Origin: Xestospongia bergquistia
Taxonomy: Eukaryota > Porifera > Demospongiae > Haplosclerida > Petrosiidae
Length of the DNA stretch: 64,000 bases
Direction: 5' to 3'
NCBI GenBank assembly: GCA_963965975.1
Contig: OZ014414.1
Coordinates: 310,001 to 374,000, forward strand
How positions within the stretch are numbered: the first letter of the stretch is position 1; the number at the start of each line of letters is the position of its first letter. Under the pieces are notes generated by a model. The model did not search any database. It saw nothing but the letters and a program-made list of their open reading frames with translations, and was not told where the DNA came from. The position numbers and the translations under genes were made by a program. Positions 35,832 to 49,471 of this stretch are shown here, piece after piece.

Positions 35832-38800
35832 TTATTTTCCGCAGTGTATCATGACTTTAATAGCTCCACCCTCTCCTGTTTTAGCTCGTTGGAACGCCTC
35901 GAGGGATTGTTCCAATTCATAATGGTGTGTGATAAGTGGCTTGACATCGACTTTACCAGAGGCTACCATATCCAGAGCAATAGGGTAACTAATGATAGAG
36001 AGATGATGATGAATAAGTAGAATATACTGATTATATTTTGTTATATAATTTCTATTGTATTGTACGTTGCTAAGGTAATCAATGAGGGGGTATGAGTTGT
36101 CTCTATAGCAACAAATGATTAATGATAGGATACCTCCTACATTAAAACAATGACTATACTATTATCGAAGTCACAAGACTACAATGACAAGGTAATTCGT
36201 TTATAGCTGTTCAACAAGCTTGTTATTTCTTACAATAACAAATAAGTTAATTTGTTAAGAGCCTATTGTCCTAAAATATACTATCATTATGTGCAAGCCT
36301 TAAAAAGAATTTTAGTGGTACTGCTAACTAAAATAATTCTAAGAATTTTTATTAAACTTTATATCATAAGACCATCAGCCTTTTACCAACTAACTGAGGC
36401 CACTAAAACAACTGATATATTATGATAATGACCATAAAAGGAATATGATCTAATACAATACCAATATAGGTAAATGGATCTATGACTGACTAAAAAGGAA
36501 GAGACATTGACATCTGACAAGGAAGTAATAATATTTATTATAATATGACCTCAAGAGAGATAAATGGATTATTAAATTAATAAATGGATGAATGATATGG
36601 TACATTGGTGAATGGATGGATGAATGAATGGTACATTGGTGAATGGATGGATGAATGACATGGTACATTGGTGAATGGATGGATGAATGACATGGTACAT
36701 TGGTGAATGGATGGATGAATGACATGGTACATTGGTGAATGGATGGATGGATGAATGGTACATTGGTGAATGATGGTAGAATGTGATAGATTGATAAAAT
36801 ATAGATGGACAGATGGATTACCTACCAGTTACAATAGCGGAATATACCTCTGATATCAACCTCTCTGATACTAGCGTCAACTATGGGGATCTCAATTTCA
36901 GGAGCTCCGAGACCAACTAACACTAATACACCACCAGAACGAGTGGCCTAAATGGATATATAGTAGTGTAAAATGGACAGATAGTAGTGTAAAATGGACA
37001 GATAGTAGTGTAAAATGGACAAATAGTTGTAATAATGAATAAAGAGGTGTGTGTGATAATTTGAAATGGACATATACAAATGGACACATAGTGGTTGTGT
37101 TAATGGATGCATATCATCTACACTGTCAAATCATTAAAGATTTAAAATAAAAAAAATGTAGAAAATATAGTGTCTGTCTTCTAAATGAAACACTCTGTTT
37201 GTTTAAATATATATATACTGAAGTATCTAAGTCTGTTGAAGAGTGCTCGATGTCGTTTAGACAGAGCGGGTTAGAACAGAATTAAAGGACAAAAGAACAG
37301 GGCTCTCGCTGTGTTGCTGTTACTCCGAGTTTCACGCGTTATGCGATCATCAGACAGACAAATATATATATATATATATATAACATTTGGAAGACTCATT
37401 TAGTAGCTGTTTATAAAAAGTATTATCCATGCTATTCTATACTTAATATATTATTATTACTCTTTAATATATTACTGTCTATTATCTTGCACAATTTCAG
37501 TTATACAAGTTACAGAAAAAGTCCAAGAGACAATTACAGAATATAAATGAATTATAACTTTATTAGGTCAGCAATTACACACTCTACATTGTCTATATAA
37601 ACTAGTTTAATTCCAATACTACAATAACAATGAACAGATCAGTAATCCTGACAATATGTGGTAATGGAATGTAACTTGATTCCATTTTTATAATAACTGT
37701 TATTATTAGGTATTAGGAATAATTGAATATAAAGTTGATTATAGCTATTGATACAATAAGAACAATCCCAAGCAGTTCAATGTATTATTCTATTTGTACT
37801 ATATTTGTGCCTGTATTATAGGGAGGTCATGAGTCATTTCTAATGTATCATCCGATATGATAGCACATGTTTAACACATGGTATGATCATGCTTGTTTAG
37901 CAATCAGTAATTAATGTGGTTTAAATGTATATTAATATGAGAGATAAATGTACAATAAAAGAAATGAATGCTTAATATGAAATTGACTCATAGAAATTAT
38001 GTACAATGGAATACAATGGAATAGTACATTAATATATGAAGAGAAAAGTGTATGTAATATGAATATTGTAGGAGAGCAGATAGAGTTCAAAGATCAGTAG
38101 AGTAAATAAACACTGAAATATGTACCTTTACGATACACACCTGAACACTCACATCTGTTATAACCATTGGATATAAGGTACAGTCTATCACATTCCATAC
38201 TCAAGGATACATTCTTTGGCATCAAAGGAAAATTAATGTAAACTTAACCTGTGGTATGTGACTTACTTCTATCATATTAAATTCTAAAATAACTGTTTAA
38301 ATGAATTGTACCTTGTGACCTTGTTTAAGAACACAATGGTTTAAAAAAATAGTGTGTATGGTTTGAATGATGACTGCTTTCTCCTATGTATGCAAACAAC
38401 TGACCAATCAGATTGCTCTATTTGTAGTTATGATTAACCAGATTATACATTTCCATAGCAACAGCTCCAATCATACAAAAGAAGTACACACATGGATGTC
38501 TATTGGACAAGTCATGTGACTATATGCACTTAGAATTCAAAAACTAGTTTAGTACAATATGCACCATATGAAGTTTACATATATAATGCTGACAATGGTG
38601 CTAATTTTCCTGTTTTTATAATCAATGAATATGTTTATCAATTATCTACAACTCAATATTCCTGGTAGACTATATACTTAGAATTGAAAAACTAGTTTAA
38701 TACCATATGGAGTTTACATATATAAAATTGACAATGATGCTATTTTTCCTGTTTTTCAAACAAGTTTATAATCAATGAATATACTTATCAACTATTATCT

Positions 38801-41800
38801 ACAACTCAATATTCCTGGTAGAGAATAATTATACAACTAACAAAGGGGATATAGAGATATAAACTTATCAAAGTAAAATGTCATATGACAGATGGCTATT
38901 GGATACCATAACTCATACTTACTATATCAATGTATAGATCCTTTCAAAACACATTAACTAGTAATTGTGTTGGTAATGTAAGCTATTAATGTGAGTAACA
39001 TAATTGTTTACATATGACTGTTAGTAAAGTCCCCCACTATTTTCAATAGTGTACTATAAGGTCTTCAATAATTTTAGAAAAAGATATTGTTCCCATTATA
39101 TATAACTATAGAAGAGGTCCATCCTATGTAATCTTTACTATAATAGAATATAGTATTATTGTTTTAATCTATTGAATAGATAGATGTTAAGGAAATCATT
39201 TATCTGTGTTTATTGTAAATACATCACATAACTGTATCTATAGAGATATCTATACATCCATTAAAACACTTATAATATATCCATTTGTTCTTACATAAAT
39301 GGCTGCAGCAATAGCAGATTGAGCTCCTGAACATTCAATAGTCTGATCCGAACGACATCCTAAGACTTCTTCAATTTGACTGGCTAATTGTCTTGAGTCT
39401 CTTGCCTTAACTTGTAAAGTGTGAGTGGCTCCAAGTTGCTTAGCAACCGCCAGTCGTCCTGCATCAAGATCTAAGAAAAGAATAGATTCATATCTTCAAG
39501 TACCTCTTTATCAATTCATCCATTTAACCAATCTATCAAAAGATTCATCCATTTGTCCATCCATCTATCCATTATTTTATTCAGTTGGCAATTTTCTAAT
39601 CCATTTTGTTCATCCATTTCACTCAGTTTATTTTCACAGTTCAAATGTCTACCAGTCAATTGGAGTCATGACACAACACTAACATAGCAGATGTTACACA
39701 ATACAGGTCAAATACACAAATTAAGTCATGAATATTTTTAACGGCCTCTCCTTCTGCCTCCTACAATATAACACTTAATAAATTATTAGTGGAATTTAAT
39801 TTGTCTGTCTAGTAGGCTTCCTGTTTATACTCCATCTTTAACAATATAGTTTGCTTTGTCAGTATTTTATAATAAAATAATGTATTGAGAATTAATAATT
39901 GAGTCAAACAATTAGATTAAATTAAGGCTGATTCTGGTAGTTACCAACAGAGCAACTCCTTTATCTGTAAAATGTTCATACATTAATTATATATACTCAG
40001 TCATACATACACATATTATATATATGATTTTGTTACATGTCATGTAACATCATGTAAGTATACATGATGCTACATGTAACATCAGGTATACTTACATGAT
40101 GTTACATGTACTATATGTTACATGTAACATCATGTACGCTTACATGTACATGTACTATATGTTACATGTAACATCAGGTATGCTCACATGTACATGTACA
40201 TGTACTATATGTTACATGTAACATCATGTATGCTCACATGTACATGTACTATATGTTACATGTAACATATAGTACATGTACTATTATATAACAGATGACC
40301 TTGTTATATAATTATTATCATAATATATTATATTAATAGTACTACATTGTATACTGACATTAGTACTATTGTATTATCACATATAGTCCTCAATGATAAT
40401 CAATGATCAGTACAGGTAGTATATTAATGTACCAGTAATAATCACTTCTGATGCACCACAAGCTTTTGCTGTTAACAAACACACAAGGCCAATTGGTCCC
40501 GCCCCACATATAAGAACTTTACTCCCAAGACCAATACCAGCACGTTGGCATGCATGGACTCCAACACTAAGAGGCTCTAGTAGAGCTCCCTCATCAAAGG
40601 ACACATGATCTGGGAGTCTGAAAGAGAAAGAGAGAGAGAGGAAGATAGAGGGTGGAAGGGAGTAAGTGAGAGAGGAAATGAAGGAGGAAGTGGAGGATGA
40701 AAGGGAGTTAGAGGGAGATGGTTTAATGAAGTCAACAATAATGGATACATATACTGTTCAATGGACACTCACTTATAACAGAAGTCAGCTGCATGAACAT
40801 AGAAGTTTGAAAGGGAGCCATTAATTGGGGGTGTGGCACAGAATTTCATATCAGGACAGAGATTATAACGTCCACTTTTACAATAAAAGCACAAACGACA
40901 AGGAACACCTGGCTCTATAGCAACCCTATCACCTAATGGATGGATGAATAGATGAATTAATGGATGGATGTTTGGCAAATGGATCCATAAAGGTCTATGT
41001 GTTTCAATAGATGTATAAGTGTATTCATGGATGAATGAGTGTTTCAATGGATGTATAGATATCTCAATAGATACAGTTATGTGATGTATTTACAATAAAC
41101 ACAGATAATATACATTATTGTATTTATCTGTAAATGATTTCCTTAATATCTATCTATTCAATAGATTAAAATAATAATACTATATTCTATTATAGTGAAG
41201 AGTACAAAGGGTGGACCTCTTCTATAGTTATACATAGTGGGAACAATATCCTTTTCTAAAACTTGTGAAAACCTACAGTACACTATTGACAATAGTAGGG
41301 GACTTTACTAACAGTCATATATAAACAATAATGTTACTCACAGATAGCTTATATTACTAACACAATTACTATAGTTAATAGTTAATGTGTTTTGAAAGCA
41401 TAAAAACAGGAAAGGGCACAGTTCATATCAACACAGTATTATGAGAACTGAGATGATGGGAACTATAGTACTACTCCCCTACTTAATGATATAATACCTT
41501 TCCTCATGAATACACACACAGTAATATCAATAATCAGAGTTTATCAAATACAGGTAATGAAACGTTAAATTTTCCTAGAGTAAAAATATCCTTGGATTTA
41601 AACTCAGAACATTTATAACTTTAGTTAGACACTCTATAATCTGAGCCATTAATGACTAGATTTACTAGTAGACTTGGCAGAGGTTGATAAAGGAATGTCA
41701 CCTTGATAATGTACATTGTTACAAGTTTTAAATGTAAAATCAATAGTCAAACTCAATAATTAAAAGATAATTCTATTTGATTTATATGTGTATTGTAGAG

Positions 41801-44800
41801 TTGATAATGTTCCTGGACAAGTTGACTACAAAATGCATTAGAGTTATAAAAAATGTGATCTACAGTTGTTAGTAAATAGTCTTCACTCGTGATACAATAA
41901 AACATTACTCAAAAGTATTCTGCAATGTTTGTAGTCAAAACAACCAATCAGATTGTTCCATTAATATCTCACATTTACAAGGTAATATAGTTAAGTTGCA
42001 AACAAAGCATTAGTAATGGAATATGAATTTGATAATGGATGTTATTTCCTGGTTTTTGTGTATTTTCGAGCAAACCCCACAGATAGCCAATGAATATATT
42101 TAAACGATACCTCCTTTGGAGTACTTTCAATTCACAAACAACTCAGTGTGGTTAATGCTAAATATTATTTAAAAGAATCTATTAAGTTACACTAACTTAT
42201 AAACTCAAGAATGATAATAAAATGTACATGTGAGTAAGGTCAGGGATGGTCACATTAAAAATGTCAACTATACAATAAACATTAAATCACATCTGCAGAC
42301 ATTCACAAATACAATTGGATCAGGTCACACATACACAGACATACACACACACTGACACACACACACCATATATTATATTAGCAACAACATGTTTCCTTCA
42401 ACATTGGCATCATATAATATAGATGTCACTAACTTAATTATTATCCAATGAACTCTTAAGTAGCCAAACAGGAAAAGACACTTGACCTCTGTACACAATG
42501 TGTCCAATATATTCCCCTAGTAGTGTATGTACACAGTATTATACAAGTACATCATTTATACTGTGGTATGCTATGAGGATATTGAGTTAATGACACTGAC
42601 TATACAGCTATAATGCCAACCATGTTTTTGGTCTAGTAGTATGATGAATATAGTGACCTTCCTTAGCAACAGGTAACGTTTGCCTTTCATTATAATACTT
42701 TGTGTACAAGGTATAGTTTGAGTAGATATTAAATATTTAGTTAATTGACCAATCAGATTGATTATTCTGCCACACTTGTAGTTAAAACAACCAATCAGAT
42801 TGTTCCACTAATATCTCACATTTACAATGTAACAGTTAAGTTGCAAACAATGCATTGAAAAGGTGTACGTGACTTTGTCAGTGAACGCTATTTCCTGTTT
42901 TTCAGGCAGAGCCCATCGATAGCTAATGAATAATAGTACACTTCTTCATATAATCACAAAAACAACATTTACAAATGATACTTCCTTTAGAGTACTCTCA
43001 AATCACAAACAGTTCAGTGTGGGTAGATATAGCAGAGGTGTAAAAAATGGTCAAGTGACTTCAATATATACAATTATTAATTACACACAATAGTAGTTTT
43101 ATGAGTTCACACACCTCTACATTTTATGTAGGTCCTGTGTAATTTAAGACTACTCCATAGGAAATAGCGACATGATAATATTTAAAAGCAATTTGTTGAT
43201 TGAGTCAGCATTTCAAAGGAAACAAAAAAAATAGAAAATTGTTTGCTCTCTGTTGTCATGGTGATGCTTATTTATTGCTTGCATAATTGAACTGTGACTT
43301 TACAAATGTGATATATAAATGAAACAATCTCATTGGTCGATTGTTTCTATGTGAATTAAATATCCTGCCATTGATTACATCCCTTAATATGAGCCTCACC
43401 ATTTCAGATCATGAGCTCCACCCTATCATTAGTACTGACTTAGAGTATATAGAAGTTATAAGTGGACAAAGTATTCCTAATATAATTTCTAATGTGAGTT
43501 CTTTAGTTACTTTACCAAATTTTCAAACATTTCTCATAACAAACAATTACCATAGTAACATTACTATAGCAATGACATATATGTTACTATAATAACAATT
43601 ACTATAGCAACATTATATAGCTACTATATTTTTTAATTCAGTCTATTGTCTGAGATTGAGAATCAGGTCGAGTTATCAAAACATTCAAAATGTTTTCTGA
43701 AGTTAGATATAATTATAGGTCCTTGTTAACTGACATTAGTATTACTGCTCTAAAATGTTGTATTACATTTTAAAAGATGTTAGTAAAATGCCCTTTGTAC
43801 TACCAGTAAATGTAGATGTAAATTAATGAAATCTTTTTAGTTTTTAACAGACTTTAACAACATTTCTGAACACAAACAATTACTCTACTTAACAAGAACC
43901 TATATAGTTAACTTACAAAAAAATTGAAGTGATTTCACTACCTATCATCTTAGGCCATTTTTTGGTTAGTGACCACATAGACTATATAGTCCATGGTCCA
44001 AGTTTTAAAAAATGAGAATTTGGTCCATGTCACAAATCATTTAAAATGTTTATGAAGTTAGCTATATAGGTCCTTGTTAAGTGACATTAATATTACTGTT
44101 CATAAATGTTTTATTATTTTTAAAAATCATAATAACACAGTTTGTTCTAGTAGTACATGTACAAGTAAATTAATAAATCTCTATTATTAGTTATTTTAAA
44201 AACTTTAACAACATTTCTGCTCATAATTTATTACTCTTCTTAACAAAGACATCTACAGGTAACTTCATTAATACTATAATCCATTGTCTAAATTTAAAAT
44301 TGAGAATTGGACTAAATTATCACTTGAAATTTTCTATGAAGTTAAGAATTATATGTTCTTTGTAATAACAGTAATTAATTGAAACAAGAAATGTTACTAA
44401 TTCAGGAGGTGTGGTTTTTAAAAAATTAATAATGAAAAATTATAAATTCTGTTCAGTTAAGTTACAAACAATGCATTGAAAAGGAGTACGTGACTTTGTC
44501 AGTGGACGCTATTTCCTGTTTTTCAGGCAGAGCCCATTGATAGCTAATGAATAATAGTACACTTCTTCATATAATCACAAGAACAACATTTACAAATGAT
44601 ACTTCCTTTAGAGTACTCTCAAATCACAAACAGTTCAGTGTGGGTAGATACAGTAGAGGTGTAAAAATTGGTCAAGTGACTTCAATATATACAATTTATT
44701 AATTACACACAATAGTAGTTTTATGAGTTCACACACCTCTACATTTTATGTAGGTCCTGTGTAATTTAAGACTACTCCATAGGAAATAGCAACATGATAA

Positions 44801-46744
44801 TATTTAAAAGCAATTTGTTGATTGAGTCAGCATTTCAAAGGAAACAAAAAAAATAGAAAATTGTTTGCTCTCTGTTGTCATGGTGATGCTCATTTATTGC
44901 TTGTATAATTGAATTGTGACTTTACAAATGTGATATATAAATGAAACAATCTCATTGGTTGATTGTTTCTATGTGAATTAAATATCCTGCCATTGCTGAT
45001 TGATCACATCCCTTAATATGAGCCTCGCCATTTCAGATCATGAGCTCCACCCTATCATTAGTACTGACTTAGAGGTTATAAGTGGACAAAGTATTCCTAA
45101 TATATTTTCTAATGTAACTTCTTTAGTTACTTTACCAAATTTTCAAACATTTCTCATAACAAACAATTACCATAGTAACATTAGTATAGCAATGACATAT
45201 ATGTTACCATAGTAACAATTACCATAGCAACATTATATAGCAACTATATTTTTTAATTCAGTCCATTGTCTGAGTTAAAAAATTGAGAATCAGGTCGAGT
45301 TATCAAAACATTCAAAATGTTTTCTGAAGTTAGATATAATTATAGGTCCTTGTTAACTGACATTAGTATTATTGCTCTAAAATGTTGTATTACATTTTAA
45401 AAGATGTTAGTAAAATGCCCTTTGTTCAACCAGTAAATGTACATGTAAATTAATGAAATCTTTTTAGTTTCTTTACAAACTTTAACAACATTTCTGAACA
45501 CAAACAATTACTCTACTTAACAAGAACATATATAGTTAACTTACAAAAAAATTGAAGTGATTTCACTACCTATCATCTTAGGCATTTTTTGGTTCATGAC
45601 CACATACACTATATAGTCCATGGTCCAAGTTTTAAAAAATGAGAATTTGGTCCATGTCATAAATCATTTGAAATGTTTATGAAGTTAGCTATATAGGTCC
45701 TTGTTAAGTGACATTAATATTACTGTTCATAAGTGTTTACTTATTTTTAAAAATCATAATAACACAGTTTGTTCTAGTAGTACATGTACAAGTAAATTAA
45801 TAAATCTCTATTATTAGTTATTTTAAAAACTTTAACAACATTTCTGCTCATAATGTATTACTCTTCTTAACAAGGACATCTACAGGTAACTTCATTAATA
45901 GTATAATCTATTGTCTGAATTTAAAATTGAGAATTGGACTAAATTATTACTTGAAATTTTCTATGAAGTTAAGAATTATATGTTCTTCGTAATAACAGTA
46001 ATTAATTGAAACAAGAAATGTTACTAATTCAAGGGGTGTGGTTTTTAAAATAATGAAAAATTATTTTAAAATACTGTTGACATGAGAAAATAGATAAATA
46101 GACACTTCATATTTTAAATATGGATGAATGGACACTATATTTTAATATATGGATGAATGGACATACTTAAATGGATAAATAAATATACAAATGGATCTAT
46201 GACTAATCAGACCTGGTTTCGAATTAGCCACACCCTCTCCTGTACTTAAAACAACTGCACTTGACTCATGTCCCATAATCATTGGCTCTTTAACAATGAA
46301 GTCACCAATTCTTCCTTCCACCCAATAATGGACATCACTACCACATATACCCACTGACTTCATACGCAGTAAAACCTCTAATGGAAATATAGTTTGAAAA
46401 ATGGATCAATGGTAATTAAAACAGATGCATAATTTTAAGAATGGAAGATAAACATTCATTATAGGTTTGGGTTTGGAACTGTACCTCCTTTCCCTGGTTT
46501 GGGAATGGGCCTTTCTTCCTATAATATAAAATTGGAAACATGGAATAAAGATGAACTGCAATGAATATACATTATATACAGTTAAATATGGTAGACTAAT
46601 ACATGTACATGTCTGGTCAGCCACACCCCCTTTCTGGAACAATCAGCTACACTATTGTAGCTACAATGATCAATTTACCAGCTGTAAGTCACCTTTGGAC
46701 CTCAATACAGCACAAATGTTCTTCTCTGAAGCCACAGTAGCCAT
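35832..46744 (-). CDS. SORD: Sorbitol dehydrogenase (zinc-dependent polyol dehydrogenase)
   Basis: Cytosolic enzyme converting sorbitol plus NAD to fructose. Eight exons close to 354 residues (human 357): 46679-46744, 46485-46518, 46213-46377, 40773-40932, 40433-40617, 39295-39470, 36826-36947, 35832-35988. Catalytic zinc ligands are Cys45 ([11 protein letters not shown]), His70 and Glu71 (MGHESS), with Glu156 (LLEPLSVG) nearby. The nucleotide fold carries CGAGPIG (180-185). The C-terminus reads [19 protein letters not shown] structural-zinc cysteine set, Cys100, 103, 106 and 114, is intact, whereas human SORD has lost most of it. Intron 3 is 5.3 kb and holds a 1.6-kb tandem duplication; introns 3 and 6 carry facing inverted repeats around exons 4-6. 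Divergent from MAP3K4. Identification is secure; the exact polyol preference is not visible. Confidence 0.95.
36595..36775. repeat. 32-bp tandem repeat in SORD intron 7
   Basis: About five units with tggtacattggtgaatgg and ggatgaatga, spaced 32 bp apart (36659, 36691 and so on). It ends about 50 bp from exon 7. Confidence 0.92.
37218..37362 (-). mobile_element. Short GC-richer insert, possible Penelope-like retroelement end
   Basis: A block clearly richer in CG than its surroundings and bordered by a (TA)n run at 37363. On the minus strand it contains CTGATGA (37347-37353), a short CGC/GCG stem, then GAAAC (37329-37333). Hammerhead-ribozyme-like motifs of this form are known from Penelope-like retroelements. 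The first base pair expected in stem II is missing, so activity is doubtful. No reverse transcriptase frame is present. Confidence 0.35.
38521..38826. repeat. About 150-bp tandem pair in SORD intron 6
   Basis: 38525-38670 and 38674-38826 share acttagaattcaaaaactag and ctacaactcaatattcctgg with scattered differences and one short insertion (caaacaag). Confidence 0.88.
38941..39270 (+). repeat. Inverted repeat arm 1 (SORD intron 6)
   Basis: About 330 bp that matches the reverse complement of 41038-41398 along its length, with small insertions. Shared landmarks are ctttcaaaacacattaac, gactgttagtaaagtcccc and tctattgaatagatagat. It lies 24 bp past the donor of SORD exon 6 in the coding sense. 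Confidence 0.9.
40020..40282. repeat. Palindrome-rich tandem repeat in SORD intron 5
   Basis: Repeated self-complementary words gttacatgtaac and tacatgtaca, interspersed with tactatat and catcatgta, in units of roughly 60 bp. The block could extrude as hairpins. Confidence 0.88.
41038..41398 (-). repeat. Inverted repeat arm 2 (SORD intron 3)
   Basis: Partner of 38941-39270 in opposite orientation. It lies about 105 bp upstream of SORD exon 4 in the coding sense. The arms enclose exons 4, 5 and 6, together 521 coding bases. Confidence 0.9.
42833..46078. repeat. 1.62-kb tandem duplication in SORD intron 3
   Basis: Copy 1 is 42833-44453 and copy 2 is 44454 to about 46078. The junction is sharp at cagttaagtt. 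Copies differ by scattered substitutions and small indels. An older partial copy of the left end lies at about 41930-42170, with its ccaatcagattgttcca motif. No transposase or reverse transcriptase frame was seen, and the unit's origin is unknown. Confidence 0.93.
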
Positions 46745-47017
46745 TATAAGTTGCTTCTCCTACAAAACTAGCACTAAAAGATTTCAGTTGATATACGGAT
46801 TTATCTTAGAGTATACGGAGTTATACGATGTAGAGGGGATGCACCTTACCAAAATCTGAGGAAAATATACACTGCACCTGATCCAGTCACTTGAAGTATC
46901 TTCATAATATCAGGTAATGTTGTAAAATATATACAGAATACTATAATTGTGAAATAGTATCATAAAATATAAATGTGAATTTTTAACCCTTTTGTGACTT
47001 GTCTTCAGCTCTTTAAA
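46745..47017. promoter_or_regulatory. Bidirectional promoter region, SORD / MAP3K4
   Basis: 273 bp between divergent start codons. A possible 3' splice site (gtcttcag, ending at 47008) just before the MAP3K4 ATG suggests that gene may have a 5' UTR intron. No clear core promoter element was identified. Confidence 0.5.
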
Positions 47018-49385
47018 ATGAGTAATAATTTTGAGACAGAGCAAGAGGACTTATTTCCAAATATGGACAACATGGGTTATTGCCATGACAACCCCCCACG
47101 GTTTACGATTGGGGAAGCTACACCAGCCAGTTCATGTCCGCTCAAATTATGGGAGGAGGAGGAAAGTGACGAAACGGATTCACCTGATGACCATTATGAA
47201 GGAAATGCTGTTTATGGGACCACGCCCCCTTCTGGTGGACGTATGGGTAAAGTAGCCCGTCGAGGTCAAAAGAAGTCGTCAAAAAAATCCCCAAGTCATA
47301 CATCATATCGTGGACAAATGGACAAAGCAGTGTTTGGTAAAACTCGTCCTAAATCAATGGAATGGCCTTTCCCACGTATTCAAGAAAACAATGAAGAAGT
47401 GAAGTCGCCACGGCGACACACAATGTTTGAAATATCAGAAGATGGTGAACCCCTCTCTAATTATCCATTTTTGCCCCTTGTTGAAGTAGATCAAAAGGAC
47501 AAGAAGAAAAAAAAAGACTTAGTGAGACGGAAAGATCGAAAAGATAAGGAGGACTTCATGGAGTGTCCTTTAGCAGCTGAACATGTTCCAAAAGTCAATG
47601 TTATCGCCCCCAACCTTCGACAGCTCAAACCCTCCTATTCTTATTCAGACAATATAGATACTAGCCATTCTTTATCTTCAGCATACCTTCACAGCCCTTC
47701 CCGGGAAAATATTGGGCTCCTTGGACATTCTAAAGTGGAAAGATCTCACTCAGAAGCTCAACTCTCCCTCACTATCTCCAGTGGCCAATCAATTCATTGT
47801 CCGCCAGATAGAAAGCAGTTCTATCGCAATTTTGCCAAAGCATTGAACATTATTGCTAAGAGACAACTTCAACAACCACTTGGTTCCTCAGCCTTGCATG
47901 TTCCCCGGCAACATTCAGAAGATTTAAATGCTCAAAATCCTTTTGGTCATGTCAATGATGAATTGTGGGTGGAATTGAGGGCGTGGTTAGGTGGGAGGAG
48001 TGTTGAGGATCAAGAACAATGGGATTATTATCGGCATTGTGAAGTTGGGCGTGTCTTAGATCGAATCATTCATTTTCGTTTCTCTCCATCAGAATCAAGA
48101 CAAATGTCAGATAGTTTGTTTAAAGGAATCAATGACTATGAGCCGATTTTGAGCTTACCAAGTGGTATCAATAATTATAGGGTGGAGCCTGGGACAAATG
48201 AGCCATTAAAAGAGGTAATGGAAGAGGAACTCGAGACTCCATCAAATTCATTGACAGCTGCTGTGACTAAGGAGTTGGATTATGACAATGAAGAGGAGGG
48301 GCCGAAAACACTGACTCAACAAGGCTCAACTGATTCAGAGAGTTCTTGTTCAAGTCAAAGTGAGTATTGTCTTTATCATTTTCTCACAGAAGAACAGCAG
48401 TCTGCCTTAAATGCTGTCAAGGAGCTTTTAGATGAATTGGAGCGAATTGAAGGGCTGTACCCAAGCTCTCAAAAGATTGGAGATGAGAACAGCAAGTATC
48501 GAGAACTTGTGTTTAAAAGACGAAGGGATGCATTAGTTCTTTGGTACAAAGTGACCCACGGCCTAGCAAATCACTTAGTACGTCTGTCAAAATGGGTTGG
48601 TGTGCCTCTTAACTCTGTCCTCAAATCATGTGCTTCTAATGTCTCTATCTCTCCCTCATCTTCAGAACCCTCTCGCCATGCCTCTAGTGGGTCAAGCTCT
48701 TCTAGAATGGATAAGATCACTTCACACAGTGGTAGTGATCTACTGTCTAATATCAACCCTGAGGATTCTCTACACTTAAGTCTCATCTCCCATTCAAGTT
48801 CTCTCTTCCAAACTCAAAGTTCAATACTGTCTACAAGTTCATCAACTTCACGAGGAACTTTACAGCGTCTGTTTTCTCAAAGATATACTTCATCCATTGA
48901 TGATGACAATGCAAGTAAAAGTTATCGTAAATTCGTAAATCGAGCATTAAAGAAAAAAGGCTTAGAATGGCTTATAGACCAGCTGCTTGATTTTATTACG
49001 CCTATATTAGAACAAGCTGAAGTAGCAATGGTTATTAAAACATTAGAGGAGAATGACGATGAGTCAGATGATGAAGAAGAGCGACAACCTTTGTTAATTC
49101 GTATCCTTCCTAATAGTGGTCGTACAATGAGACGTGTTTCTAGTACTGCTCCTAGATGTTGGATGGATGAGTTCGCCTCAATGAATTTACCTTTGTTTTC
49201 AGAGCTTGTGAGTTAAGTCTTTTCTTTATGATTTGTTGATGTATTTGTCTCTTAGTATCTTCAATTGATCAGAGTACCTTTGGAAGTTATGCAGGAATGT
49301 ATGAAACTTCGTGCCGAACTTAGTCGAGACACAAACCCAACTCCATATTCTGTTGGAAAGGTGACCTATTATGTAAACACTACTT

Positions 49386-49471
<86 letters not shown>

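Noticed and set aside
39945-39964. 20-nt microexon candidate with acceptor and donor in the SORD intron between exons 5 and 6
   Set aside because: Exon 5 joins exon 6 in frame without it and matches human SORD. Inclusion would shift the frame; at most it is a poison exon.
46551-46859. 102-codon plus-strand frame over the SORD start
   Set aside because: It overlaps SORD exon 1 and the shared promoter region antisense; SORD exons 1-3 match the family and fix the strand.
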